Origin: Thalassobacillus pellis
Lineage (GTDB): Bacteria; Bacillota; Bacilli; Bacillales; Halobacillaceae
Assembly (NCBI RefSeq): GCF_016908295.1
Contig: NZ_JAFBDO010000008.1
Span: 83,727-147,726 of the forward strand
Direction: 5' to 3'
DNA length: 64,000 nucleotides
The notes under the pieces: generated by a model
The model's input: the letters and a program-made list of their open reading frames with translations, nothing else
What the model was told of the DNA's origin: nothing
The model's database searches: none
Translations under genes and position numbers: made by a program
Part shown: piece after piece, positions 44,756 through 53,723 of the stretch
How positions within the stretch are numbered: the first letter of the stretch is position 1
Layout of the letters: every line of letters begins with the position of its first letter

Positions 44756-46336
44756 TTACTCTTTATTCAATTTATAAGCCGGGTTAAAAAGATGGATAAA
44801 AAGACCTATACCAAGTGTCAGCACTATACTTACTAACAGAGGCAGCCAAATTTGACTGGTAAAGCCAAGAACAGCGTATCCCCCTAAAGCTGCTCCAGCA
44901 GCAATGAAAGCATAAGGCAGCTGGGTCAATACGTGGTCAATATGGTTAGAACCAGCACCGGTGGAAGATAAGATAGTCGTATCTGATATTGGTGAACAAT
45001 GGTCTCCGAATACAGCACCCGCTAAAACAGCGGACAATGCAGGAAGAATGATGGATGGGTCAGTTACAGCTGCAATTTCCCCTGCAATTGGGAGCATGAT
45101 ACCAAAAGTTCCCCATGAAGTGCCTGTAGCTAATGCCATAAATCCAGCAACAAGGAATAACAGCAATGGGAGAAAACTTGCGCTTATCGATGCATTTTCT
45201 ACAACAGATGCAAGGTATTCTCCTGTACCTAACTGGTCAATGACCCCACCGATCATCCATGCAAAAATCAATATATAGATAGCAGGAAGCATCGATTTTG
45301 TACCTTCCCAAAACACATTTCCTATTTTGGACTTCGGACCTGGCTGCATCACATACAGGGCCAGTGCAACAAGGACGCTTAAAAGTCCGCCTATAAACAA
45401 GGAAATGTTGACATTGGTATTTTCAAATATCGTTAAAATATTCATGGAACCGCCATTCCGGATGCCTGTAATTATCATAGCACCGACAGTAGCAATGATT
45501 AACGTTAGCAATGGGAAAAGAAGGTGATACATTCGGCCATTGTCGTGTGCCTTAAATTCATCATTCAGATCCCCCGGAATATCTCCTTTTGATGGATCGA
45601 CCAGCTCCCCGGTTTCGAGAGCTCGCTTCTCATGCTTCCGCATAGGGCCAATATCTAATTTTAAGAATGCTACCAGGAAAACGAGCAGTATAGCTGCGAA
45701 AGCATATAGATTAGCTGGAATCATCTTAATGAATGCTTCTAACGGCTGATAATTGGTGATTTCATTAGCTGCCAGGATACTGCCGATTGTACCGATAATA
45801 TAAGCACCCCAGCTTGAAATCGGTGAAATGACAGTAACTGGTGCAGAAGTGGAATCAATGAAATACGCAAGCTTCGCACGTGATACTTTATAACGGTCCG
45901 TCAAAGGCCGTGCCACCTGCCCTACAGCCAGTGCATTGAAGTAGTCATCAATAAAGATAATGATTCCAAGAACTGCAGGAGTGGCCTGAGCCCCTTTTCT
46001 GGTTTTGATACGATTAATCGCCCATTCTCCAAAAGCCTGGCTGCCTCCAGAAGCTGTCATAAAAGCAGTAGCAATTCCTAATAAAATGAGAAAAGCTAAT
46101 AGATAAAGACTTCCCATGTTCCATCCTGCTGTAGAAAGAAGCTGGGATGGATCACTGATAAAAATCTGATAGAACAAAGTCCATATTGCACCTATGGCAT
46201 CAATTATATGGAAATCATAGAGCATCAGCGCCCCTACTATGATTCCAGCACCTAAAGACAATAAAACCTTACGAGTTAAGACAACAAGAATAAGCATTAA
46301 AATTGCCGGGATTAACGAATAAATAGTTCCTTCCAA
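44756..46336 (-). CDS. NhaC-family transporter under lysine riboswitch, probable lysine transporter
   Basis: A 526-residue carrier with about 11-12 transmembrane segments and NhaC-family features (IIFIDDYFNALAVGQVARPLTD, SSWGAYIIGT, GDHCSPISDTTILSS). NhaC proteins are usually called Na+/H+ antiporters, but this gene is preceded by a lysine riboswitch with a terminator. NhaC-type LysW proteins under such switches were predicted to carry lysine in comparative studies, so I infer lysine. A TTG start follows GGAGGGG. Confidence 0.85.
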   Translation of the reverse strand: MEGTIYSLIPAILMLILVVLTRKVLLSLGAGIIVGALMLYDFHIIDAIGAIWTLFYQIFISDPSQLLSTAGWNMGSLYLLAFLILLGIATAFMTASGGSQAFGEWAINRIKTRKGAQATPAVLGIIIFIDDYFNALAVGQVARPLTDRYKVSRAKLAYFIDSTSAPVTVISPISSWGAYIIGTIGSILAANEITNYQPLEAFIKMIPANLYAFAAILLVFLVAFLKLDIGPMRKHEKRALETGELVDPSKGDIPGDLNDEFKAHDNGRMYHLLFPLLTLIIATVGAMIITGIRNGGSMNILTIFENTNVNISLFIGGLLSVLVALALYVMQPGPKSKIGNVFWEGTKSMLPAIYILIFAWMIGGVIDQLGTGEYLASVVENASISASFLPLLLFLVAGFMALATGTSWGTFGIMLPIAGEIAAVTDPSIILPALSAVLAGAVFGDHCSPISDTTILSSTGAGSNHIDHVLTQLPYAFIAAGAALGGYAVLGFTSQIWLPLLVSIVLTLGIGLFIHLFNPAYKLNKE

Positions 46337-46402
46337 GGTGTTTCCCCTCCTATGTGTTTCTGCAAGTCGTCTCTTGCACTACCCACCCTGAAACAGAAGA
46401 AT

Positions 46403-46445
46403 AAAAAAAGAGCAATGAAAGAAAAATAATCCATCATTGCCCTTT
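46403..46445 (-). terminator. Riboswitch expression-platform terminator
   Basis: On the minus strand GGGCAATGATGG and TTTCATTGCTC form a stem followed by seven T residues, between the lysine aptamer and the transporter gene. This gives transcription termination when lysine is bound. Confidence 0.8.
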
Positions 46446-46474
46446 ATAGCAAACTTGATTATCCTCCATTTCGA

Positions 46475-46650
46475 TCAGTAGCGCATCATGCACAGCTATT
46501 TTATGCATGACAGTACATTTCCTATTCGGATATGCACCAGCAATCAGCGGCCAGACACCACTTTTTGCTTCGGCAAACAACCCTTCCACCAACCTTCATT
46601 GTTGTCATCCTCCAGTTGATTAATCATGCTGCTTGCACCTCTACCTCACC
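46475..46650 (-). promoter_or_regulatory. Lysine riboswitch (L box)
   Basis: The minus-strand leader has the hallmark GGTAGAGGTGC at its 5' side, TTTGCCGAAGC in the middle and CTACTGATC closing P1, with a GCATAAAATAGCTGTGC-type P5 hairpin before it. Spacing resembles B. subtilis lysC. Together with the terminator it should switch the NhaC-type gene off when lysine is plentiful. TATAAT at about 46703-46708 is a likely promoter -10. Confidence 0.85.
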
Positions 46651-46709
46651 GATCTGATAAGGTTACGCAGTATTAAAATTTCCATAAGTATTCTATCAGT
46701 ATTATTATA

Positions 46710-47501
46710 TCATGGCAAGGGGTCGACATGGAATCCGTCCATTGGCAAGGAAAACGATGGTGATTTCTCATTGCCGCCAGCGCCATAAAAATCTGGAACC
46801 TCACCTAAAATCGTCTGCTGTGCTACAGGAATATCTGCTGTAACTACTGTAGTGCGCGTTGAAAATGGAATAACAATCCTTACGTCAACTTCTATATGTA
46901 TCATAAGTTCAAAAAATGCTGCATTTATTCCATACTCAGTAATTTTACTTTCCACATTGGATTGTACATAACCTATTACTTGAAACTGGACGGGAACTTT
47001 AGGTCCAAGGTTGGCTAAAATTACGTTGTTTGTCGCTTGCCCAATCGGAATCTCAATTAATAAGGGAGATTCCTTTTTCTCCTTCATGCTTTCATCCATC
47101 TCCCCTTCTAAAGGAACATCAAGGGGAGTAGCCGGATCAGGAGCTTCCCCGCGCTCCATCTGCTTTAAATAGTTCTGAACCCGATAAGTAGTATTCCTGA
47201 GTACTCGGTTGACCACGGTGGAATTCCAGCCCATAGAAACTATGTTACCATTATCATCTTTTTCCATCTGGACGAGGTCTTCAAAGTTTAAATCGTCAGC
47301 AATACGTTTGCTAACGGCTTCCAGGATAGCATCACGTCCAATTTGCTGCGTTTTACTTTCTGCAATTTCAATTAATGTAGGGGTGATGCCTTTATTGATG
47401 ATCCATAAACTTAAAAATGTTGAGAAAATAAAAAAGATGAACGTTACTACGAAGATTTTGCCCATAGATGGAGGCGCGCCGTTATTGGAATTTTTCCTCA
47501 T
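46710..47501 (-). CDS. yunB: Sporulation protein YunB
   Basis: A 263-residue protein with one N-terminal transmembrane helix (about 15-35), the family stretch RDAILEAVSKRIADDLNFEDL and a C-terminal IPFSTRTTVVTADIPVAQQT. YunB is a mother-cell sporulation protein in B. subtilis. GAGGGGG precedes the ATG. Confidence 0.9.
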   Translation of the reverse strand: MRKNSNNGAPPSMGKIFVVTFIFFIFSTFLSLWIINKGITPTLIEIAESKTQQIGRDAILEAVSKRIADDLNFEDLVQMEKDDNGNIVSMGWNSTVVNRVLRNTTYRVQNYLKQMERGEAPDPATPLDVPLEGEMDESMKEKKESPLLIEIPIGQATNNVILANLGPKVPVQFQVIGYVQSNVESKITEYGINAAFFELMIHIEVDVRIVIPFSTRTTVVTADIPVAQQTILGEVPDFYGAGGNEKSPSFSLPMDGFHVDPLP

Positions 47502-47570
47502 ATAAATACCCCCTCGCTACATCTTATGTACTCGGGGGATAAATTAGTATAAGCTACTCTGTAACTGAAG

Positions 47571-47600
47571 AAAAGCCGCTGACAAGCCAGCGACTTTATT
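47571..47600 (-). terminator. Terminator of yunC
   Basis: GTCGCTGG pairs with TCAGCGGC (CTTG loop) and is followed by TTTTC on the minus strand. The region 47502-47718 otherwise shows nothing. Confidence 0.65.
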
Positions 47601-47718
47601 AGATGATGAGTGTTTCCAGTGTATTTTAAAAATGAGCTTAATAAGTCAAAGCTTTCCACTGCTTTCTTTCGCTCAATTCATGCTATTTATTTCGTCCCAA
47701 TGATTCTATAAAGCGGGC

Positions 47719-48039
47719 TCAGGATACATCAATCAGCTTTAACATGGCTTCCCGGCCAATAATGCCCGGATACCATCCTTTTTCTTTACTGGCATCCGTC
47801 ACTTTTTCTAATGGCGCTGTAAGCAACTGATCAATGGTTTTGACGCCAACTGCCCGCCCTGCGATAACTTTTCGGTCAGCTAACTTCTCACTAAGCAGAT
47901 CAACATCAAGAGCGCCGCACATGATATAGCCTGCCTCATTTGTAACAATCAGCAGGTTTGTTTTTGGGAGCGCGACCGTTATCGCGGTAAAAGGGTGTTC
48001 TTCAATAAATATTGGATTAACAGTTATAATGGTCTCCAC
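47719..48039 (-). CDS. yunC: YunC (DUF1805) protein
   Basis: A 106-residue DUF1805 protein: TNEAGYIMCGALDVDLLSE and RAVGVKTIDQLLTAPLEKVT are diagnostic. Function is unknown. The family sits next to yunB and yunD in Bacillus. Confidence 0.9.
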   Translation of the reverse strand: METIITVNPIFIEEHPFTAITVALPKTNLLIVTNEAGYIMCGALDVDLLSEKLADRKVIAGRAVGVKTIDQLLTAPLEKVTDASKEKGWYPGIIGREAMLKLIDVS

Positions 48040-48089
48040 ATCCTTTTTACATTAATTTATGAATGCAGAGACAGGGGCGTGCATACAGC

Positions 48090-49478
48090 TCAGGTTCTTT
48101 TTAACGTTTCCACAAGTAAATCTCTGAGTAGTTCCGGCATATAGTATTTCTTCTTTTTTGAATAAGCTATCTCTGGGAGTAGCCTGCCAAATGTGAATGT
48201 GTCGGCGGTTGCCACTTGGTAAGTTTTATCTGCCTCCAGTGGGTTTCCTTGATATAAAACTGATTTCACACGTTCCGTTCCTGACTGGTCCACTGTTGTA
48301 ACTATATCCAGACCAGTATAAACCATTCGTCCGATGACTTCTCCGCGGAAACCGAAACCCTTGAGCTTAATTTCTGTAAATTCTTTTGTATAAGAAGCAC
48401 GAATGACTTCGAGGAGTTCATCACCGGTCAATTCAACTTTACAAGGATTCATGGGATGAGGGCAGATCCGGTGTACATCGGCATAGCAAACCTCTCCTTC
48501 TTTCAGGCTGTCGAGCAATACTCCAGCATTGAGCATTGCTATTTCCGCATTTGTCCAATCCTGTAAGGTTTGCACCAGTTCTTTCATTAGTTGGGACTCC
48601 TGAAACCATCCAATCTGTTGCTCATGCTCCAGATAAGTAATTTTCTCCTGCAAATACTTTTGTGCTTCATAATCGATTCCCTTAATAGATTGTGCGGTGT
48701 CCAGATCCTTTGCCATATTCTCTGTAGGGATAGCGTAAGCTTCTTTTTTTGTTAACCGATTTTCTGTATGGTCCCACTCTAAGAACACCTCGCCTAAATG
48801 TGTCCCGTATTTCCCTGCCGCTGTAAGAAGAGTATTGTTGATATACTCCCCATGACGGAACAGGTGATGGGTGTGCCCTCCAATGATTACATCAATTCCC
48901 TTAAAACGGCGGGCTATTTCCTCATCATCATTAATTCCTAAATGAGAAAGCAAAACTATGACATCAGTTTTGTTTTTCAATTTTGGTAATTCACGTTCAA
49001 GGGTGTCAAAGGGTGATTCAACTTCCCAGCCAAGCAGACTATAGAACGCCTGGAAAGGAGCTGTCAACCCTATAAGACCAATTTTTACACCGTGAACGGT
49101 TTTGACAACTTTTGAAGACTGAAGCCAGGAGGGCTGAGGTTCTTTTTCAAAGGCTAAATTTGCACATAACACATCAAAAGCAGCTTCATCATAAAGCTCA
49201 AAAAGCCCCTCCCGGGAAAGTGTAATGCCTTCATTATTTCCCAGGTTAGCAAAGTGGTAACCTGCTTCATTCAGCAATTGAACATTACCTTTGCCCATCA
49301 GCCCCTCCGTCAGTGGATGGAATCTGTCTACATGATCCCCATTATCTACTACCCAATAGCTCTGGCCATTCTTTTCCCTTTTTGTCTTTTCCTGCTTGAA
49401 ATATCCCACTATTTGCGGCCAGTTTTCAAAGTGACTGTGAAGGTCATTTGTATAGTAAAAGAATATTTTTTCTTTCAT
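48090..49478 (-). CDS. yunD: Metallophosphatase / 5'-nucleotidase-like YunD
   Basis: A 462-residue cytoplasmic 5'-nucleotidase-family enzyme without signal peptide. The metallophosphoesterase domain has FYYTNDLHSHFEN, WVVDNGDHVDR, LGNNEG and GGHTHHLF. The C-terminal nucleotidase domain has NAGVLLDSL. It may hydrolyse nucleotides or UDP-sugars. The ATG at 49476-49478 follows AAGGAG. Close to yunE upstream, likely cotranscribed. Confidence 0.88.
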   Translation of the reverse strand: MKEKIFFYYTNDLHSHFENWPQIVGYFKQEKTKREKNGQSYWVVDNGDHVDRFHPLTEGLMGKGNVQLLNEAGYHFANLGNNEGITLSREGLFELYDEAAFDVLCANLAFEKEPQPSWLQSSKVVKTVHGVKIGLIGLTAPFQAFYSLLGWEVESPFDTLERELPKLKNKTDVIVLLSHLGINDDEEIARRFKGIDVIIGGHTHHLFRHGEYINNTLLTAAGKYGTHLGEVFLEWDHTENRLTKKEAYAIPTENMAKDLDTAQSIKGIDYEAQKYLQEKITYLEHEQQIGWFQESQLMKELVQTLQDWTNAEIAMLNAGVLLDSLKEGEVCYADVHRICPHPMNPCKVELTGDELLEVIRASYTKEFTEIKLKGFGFRGEVIGRMVYTGLDIVTTVDQSGTERVKSVLYQGNPLEADKTYQVATADTFTFGRLLPEIAYSKKKKYYMPELLRDLLVETLKRT

Positions 49479-49490
49479 CTTCAAAACTCC

Positions 49491-50315
49491 TTATCCTAAC
49501 CCTTGCCAAATCAATCTAAATGCTATTAAAAATAATAACCCACGCAGTACCCATTCCACATATTTCCCTTTTAAATGCCTATTGACCCTAGCGCCAAGCG
49601 TACCGCCAATATAGGCCCCGGGAATGAAAGCAAGTGTATAGAGCCAATCGACATGTCCAAGATATATATGCGTAATAGAACTGGATATACTCATAAAAAA
49701 TATCATAAACATAGAGGTCGCTGTTGCAATATGGGCAGGGAATCCAAATAACAGGATCATTGCAGGAACCATCAAGGATCCGCCCCCAATACCGAACAAT
49801 CCAGACATCATTCCCACACTGAAAGCAAGCAGACATCCAATGACTACCGAGTAAGAGTAATTATAAGTGTGACCATCTATTTCCATACTTCTATGAAAAC
49901 CTTTTGCAGCCATATTGTTGGCAGCCCTTTTTTTCCTGGGGATAAAAAACATCATAGATACCAGTAACATTAGTATGCCAAAAAGAATGGAGAAACGCTC
50001 TGTACCCAAAAATTGAACAAGATAGGAACCTACAATACTCCCAGGTATACTTCCCAGTAAAAAAATACCGCCACTTTTAAAGTCCACTCTCCTGCTTTTC
50101 ATATAAGAAATAGCTGAGGATAACCCGGTAAATATCATGACTACAAGTGAGATACCCACGATTTTTTGAGGGGTCGCCCAGCTGAAAGCATCTGATATCT
50201 GATACAGGAAAAGTAAAGATGGAACGAGGATGACCCCTCCTCCCAGCCCGGCAATGCTTCCGAGAAAAGCTGTCACTAATCCTATGACAGCTGAAATAAT
50301 CAACACAAAAACCAT
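49491..50315 (-). CDS. yunE: TauE/SafE sulfite exporter family protein (YunE)
   Basis: A 274-residue membrane protein with eight or so transmembrane segments arranged as two similar halves, each with a glycine-rich GSIAGLGGGVILVPSLL or GLFGIGGGSLMVPAMIL motif, the TauE/SafE hallmark. The family exports sulfite or organosulfonates, but the substrate here is unknown. The ATG at 50313-50315 is chosen because GGAAGTG precedes it. Confidence 0.85.
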   Translation of the reverse strand: MVFVLIISAVIGLVTAFLGSIAGLGGGVILVPSLLFLYQISDAFSWATPQKIVGISLVVMIFTGLSSAISYMKSRRVDFKSGGIFLLGSIPGSIVGSYLVQFLGTERFSILFGILMLLVSMMFFIPRKKRAANNMAAKGFHRSMEIDGHTYNYSYSVVIGCLLAFSVGMMSGLFGIGGGSLMVPAMILLFGFPAHIATATSMFMIFFMSISSSITHIYLGHVDWLYTLAFIPGAYIGGTLGARVNRHLKGKYVEWVLRGLLFLIAFRLIWQGLG

Positions 50316-50392
50316 AACATCACTTCCATCTGACATAACTTCTAACCTTTATCTTAACACCAAATGTCTGTGACAAGGAATGAAATCCATTA

Positions 50393-50432
50393 AAAAACCG
50401 CGACGATGAAAGTACATCGAAGCGGGATAAAT
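50393..50432 (-). terminator. Terminator-like hairpin without a matching gene
   Basis: On the minus strand CCCGCTTCGATG pairs with CATCGTCGCGG and is followed by TTTTTTAATGG. No minus-strand gene lies to its right (gerA operon is plus), so it may be relict. The rest of 50316-50640 holds gerA promoter DNA. Confidence 0.4.
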
Positions 50433-50640
50433 ACGTTCCCATACCAGTAGGTTGGGCCTTCCGTTCCAAATTTAACTAATTTACACTCTCAACATTGTCA
50501 GCCTTTTTAAGCAGGTTGATTTATCAAGGTTTGGTTTAATATAAGGATAATTGCTCTTCCGAAGCCTTTTATAGAGTGTATAAACAGAAGTATCGCAAGG
50601 AAGAATAAGAGGTAATTATGGTTTAGAGGTTGATAAGAAT

Positions 50641-52122
50641 ATGAAAAGAAAAGGAAGAAGCAACAGCAAAACCAGCAATATTCTACCCGGGTTGGAATCC
50701 CTAATGGATTCTTCTGATTTTATCCATTATAAAAACAACGGAACCTCAGGCGGTTTTTTTGTCAATTATCATAAGAGTTTGGTTGATGTCACTATTCTCC
50801 ATCGTGACATACTCCCCTATATATATTACAGCAACACTACAAATATAGATGAAATCAAAAATTCCATACCAGTCGAAGTGGTTATGGAAACCTCAGATGT
50901 CTCGTTCATAATAGATAAGATATTTCGAGGGTTTATTTATATTCAATTTGAAAATAATTTAGGTACGGGTTTACTTATACGTGCAGAATTACACTCTACA
51001 AGACAAATAGCGCCACCGGAAGTCGAATTTAGTGTAATCGGGCCGAAAGAGTCCTTCATTGAATCGTATGAAATGAACTTAAATTTGATTCGAAGTAGAT
51101 TACCCGATCCTAGATTAAAATTAAAACAATTTAAAATTGGCTCCCTTTCAAAAACTAAAGTTGGCTTGTTATATATAGAAGGGTTGACCAACCAACAAAA
51201 TGTAGCCTTAGTCGAACATAAACTGTCAAGTATCGAAGTAGACACATTAAATGATATTTCCAACATAGAGGAATTAATCAGCGACCACAGTTTTTCTCCA
51301 TTTCCGCAGCTAATTGACACGGAACGCCCGGATCGTACATGTGCGGGATTAGCTGAAGGGAAAATAGCTATCGTTATGGATCGCTCACCTCATGTATTGT
51401 TAGGACCTACCAGTTTAATCGAGTTTTTTTCTGCTTTTGAAGATTATTATATCCATTGGATATTGGCTTCGATGTTTAGGCTGATAAGAATCATTGCAGT
51501 TACCTTGTCCATCATCGCTACTCCCGTTTATGTGGCGGTTTTGACCTACCATCATGAGGTGCTGCCCCAGGACTTGATTGGAACATTGATTACCTCAAGA
51601 AGAAATGTCCCCTTTCCACCGATTATCGAAGCTTTAATATTAGAATTAACCATTGAGCTCTTACGCGAAGCTGGAGCCCGACTTCCGACCAAAATCGGGC
51701 AAACTATCGGTATCGTAGGTGGTATCGTTATTGGAACAGCAGCCGTACAGGCCGGGCTAACGAGCAATATTCTTTTAATCATTGTAGCCTTAAGTGCCCT
51801 TGGGTCCTTTACGACCCCTATCTACAATATCGGTAATACGATTCGGCTTATTCGTTTTCCCATACTGCTCTTTTCAGGCTTATTCGGATTACTGGGGGTT
51901 GTGCTAAGTATTCTATATATTTTATCCCATTTGATCCAATTAACATCGTTAGGGCGTCCTTATCTTGAACCCATTTATCCATTCAGACCAGGTGACTTTC
52001 GGGACGCTGTCTTACGTTTAACGTTAAATAAACGGAACAGACGTCCTATCTATTTGCGGACGCAGCAACCTATTCGTTTTCCTGAACAGAAAAAGAAAAA
52101 ACGGAAGGATATTTATGAATAA
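50641..52122 (+). CDS. Spore germination receptor A subunit (GerA/GerKA family)
   Basis: A 493-residue GerAA-type subunit. The soluble N-terminal domain (about 25-250) holds LLYIEGLTNQQNVALVEHKL and EGKIAIVMDRSPHVLLGPTS. The membrane part has about five helices and the conserved EALILELTIELLREAGARLPTKIGQTIGIVGG. It forms germinant receptors with B and C subunits in the inner spore membrane. The B gene follows at 14 bases but is broken, so this receptor is probably inactive. Confidence 0.93.
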   Translation: MKRKGRSNSKTSNILPGLESLMDSSDFIHYKNNGTSGGFFVNYHKSLVDVTILHRDILPYIYYSNTTNIDEIKNSIPVEVVMETSDVSFIIDKIFRGFIYIQFENNLGTGLLIRAELHSTRQIAPPEVEFSVIGPKESFIESYEMNLNLIRSRLPDPRLKLKQFKIGSLSKTKVGLLYIEGLTNQQNVALVEHKLSSIEVDTLNDISNIEELISDHSFSPFPQLIDTERPDRTCAGLAEGKIAIVMDRSPHVLLGPTSLIEFFSAFEDYYIHWILASMFRLIRIIAVTLSIIATPVYVAVLTYHHEVLPQDLIGTLITSRRNVPFPPIIEALILELTIELLREAGARLPTKIGQTIGIVGGIVIGTAAVQAGLTSNILLIIVALSALGSFTTPIYNIGNTIRLIRFPILLFSGLFGLLGVVLSILYILSHLIQLTSLGRPYLEPIYPFRPGDFRDAVLRLTLNKRNRRPIYLRTQQPIRFPEQKKKKRKDIYE

Positions 52123-52135
52123 AGGAGACTAAAAA

Positions 52136-52384
52136 ATGAAAGGTACTTATAGCATTCCGGAAAGTTCCAAAGTATCGCCCTTTTTTGTCTTCTTTATCAT
52201 TCAATCCCTTCAAATTGGTGTAGGGGTTTTAGGCTTTCAAAAATACCTGGTACAAGGGATGGGCTATAATTCCTGGATTGCGGTAATAATTGCAGGTATC
52301 ATAATACATGTGTATCTATGGCTCTCTTATGGCATTTTGAAGCGTTCAGACAACGATATTTTCTATTTAAATCACTCCAAAAAT
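52136..52384 (+). pseudogene. Germination receptor B subunit, truncated by the island
   Basis: Only the first 80 or so residues of a GerAB-type permease remain: ESSKVSPFFVFFIIQSLQIG and WIAVIIAGIIIHVYLW are typical, but family proteins are about 365 residues with ten helices. Normal sequence stops near DIFYLNHSK and a stop codon follows at 52391-52393 after a few foreign codons. The rest of gerB and the whole gerC are absent from the window. Confidence 0.88.
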
Positions 52385-53675
52385 GTCGCTTAGATTCTAG
52401 TTTTTTTAAAACCTCTATAACACTATATACACCATAGACGTAGAGATTAGGGAACCATTGGTATGGAGAAGCATCATCCTCCCGCATGTCAGAAAGGTAA
52501 TACAATAGTACGTCTGCATTCGATAAGTCTACTTTTGAATACCTTTTATGTGTAGCCCGTTTAACAATTTTTTCTGCCATGTAATTTATATAGCCCCGAC
52601 TTAGTTTAGGGTTAATTATTTCTTCTAAAGATGTTAAGTGACAACGGAAAATCTCAAAACCAGATCCGATCTTCTTATTTCTAGTCGAATCTCTATATAA
52701 AAAGTAACGCCCATATATTAGTCCATGAAGAAGATGAAACTGTTCTTTCTTAATTAAAATTGCTGTTGTATAAAGAAATAGTTCTCTTATGAAAAATTTA
52801 TAGTGGTCAAATTGAAATTCAGCATAACGATCAGAACCAGTTTTTATGCTTATTTGTTTATTATGCATGTCTTCAAAGAATTCTATCAGATAATCAATTG
52901 TAACTATTCCGTAGTTTAATGTGCTTTCCAATAGTTCAATAAAAGCATCTCTCACCAACAACATATCATCTATTTTACCTTCGACTTCTCTAGACATTTT
53001 TTCATTACTCTTTGTAGAGAACTCTTTGAATTCATCGAATGTATTTATGAATTTTTCTTTAAACTCATTTAGCTTTCCCTCAGCAGCTCTGGGCTTATCT
53101 CTTTCTAAATCAGCAATTATTTGTTTCGCCAAAAACTTTAGTTTGTAGTCATTCGTCTCTTGATCCTCAAATAGAAAAGCGGGAGCAGTGCCTTTACTCG
53201 GCTTTCTATATTGTGGTCTTTTATAAATGGTCCTAAGTAAGTCTTCATAATTCTCTATGTACAATTGTTCGGATGAAAAATCTATGTACTTTCTCCCTTC
53301 GATATAGGTTGGAACGAAATGATTACCCACTTCATCTCTTTCGATTATTACTGGAAGAAATTTCTCTTGTCTTGCTTCTCCGTAAATTTTCGGTGTAAGA
53401 ATTTGAGTCTCCGTCCCCACTCCCCCTGTTCTACCGTCTGCCTTGGTTTGGTACGCTTTATCACAAAGAACTAACACGTTGTTGACACTCGCATCCGTCA
53501 CCATACTTTCCATAAACTGAAAAGTGTCATGCCCTTCTTTTAATTCCCATTGGTCTAAAACAACTTCTACTCCATCACTTAATAGTTTAGTAGCTAATTC
53601 ATCCCTAACCCAGTCAACCAATTCTGGACTAGTCCAACTGTAGGAAATAAACACCTTTACGTTTTTTTCACTCAT
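52299..53675 (-). CDS. SEFIR-domain (TIR-like) protein, probable anti-phage effector
   Basis: A 458-residue protein. Residues 5-150 form a SEFIR domain: VKVFISYSWTSPELVDWVRD, GVEVVLDQWELKEGHD, the FMESMVTDASVNNVLVLCD strand and GRTGGVGTETQILTPKIY. Bacterial SEFIR proteins defend against phages by NAD+ depletion in published systems. The rest is helical and unrecognised. The last 29 or so residues (from RHFWSDLN) are read from the antisense of the truncated germination gene, so the native C-terminus was probably altered. It follows the HNH gene by 48 bases; GGTGGGATGG precedes the ATG. Confidence 0.8.
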   Translation of the reverse strand: MSEKNVKVFISYSWTSPELVDWVRDELATKLLSDGVEVVLDQWELKEGHDTFQFMESMVTDASVNNVLVLCDKAYQTKADGRTGGVGTETQILTPKIYGEARQEKFLPVIIERDEVGNHFVPTYIEGRKYIDFSSEQLYIENYEDLLRTIYKRPQYRKPSKGTAPAFLFEDQETNDYKLKFLAKQIIADLERDKPRAAEGKLNEFKEKFINTFDEFKEFSTKSNEKMSREVEGKIDDMLLVRDAFIELLESTLNYGIVTIDYLIEFFEDMHNKQISIKTGSDRYAEFQFDHYKFFIRELFLYTTAILIKKEQFHLLHGLIYGRYFLYRDSTRNKKIGSGFEIFRCHLTSLEEIINPKLSRGYINYMAEKIVKRATHKRYSKVDLSNADVLLYYLSDMREDDASPYQWFPNLYVYGVYSVIEVLKKLESKRHFWSDLNRKYRCLNASKCHKRAIDTHVL

Positions 53676-53723
53676 GTTTCCATCCCACCTTTAATATTTG
53701 TTAATGGACCATAATACAGGAAA

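Noticed and set aside
44756..46336. Plain Na+/H+ antiporter
   Set aside because: The upstream lysine riboswitch makes lysine transport the better explanation, although the protein belongs to the NhaC family.
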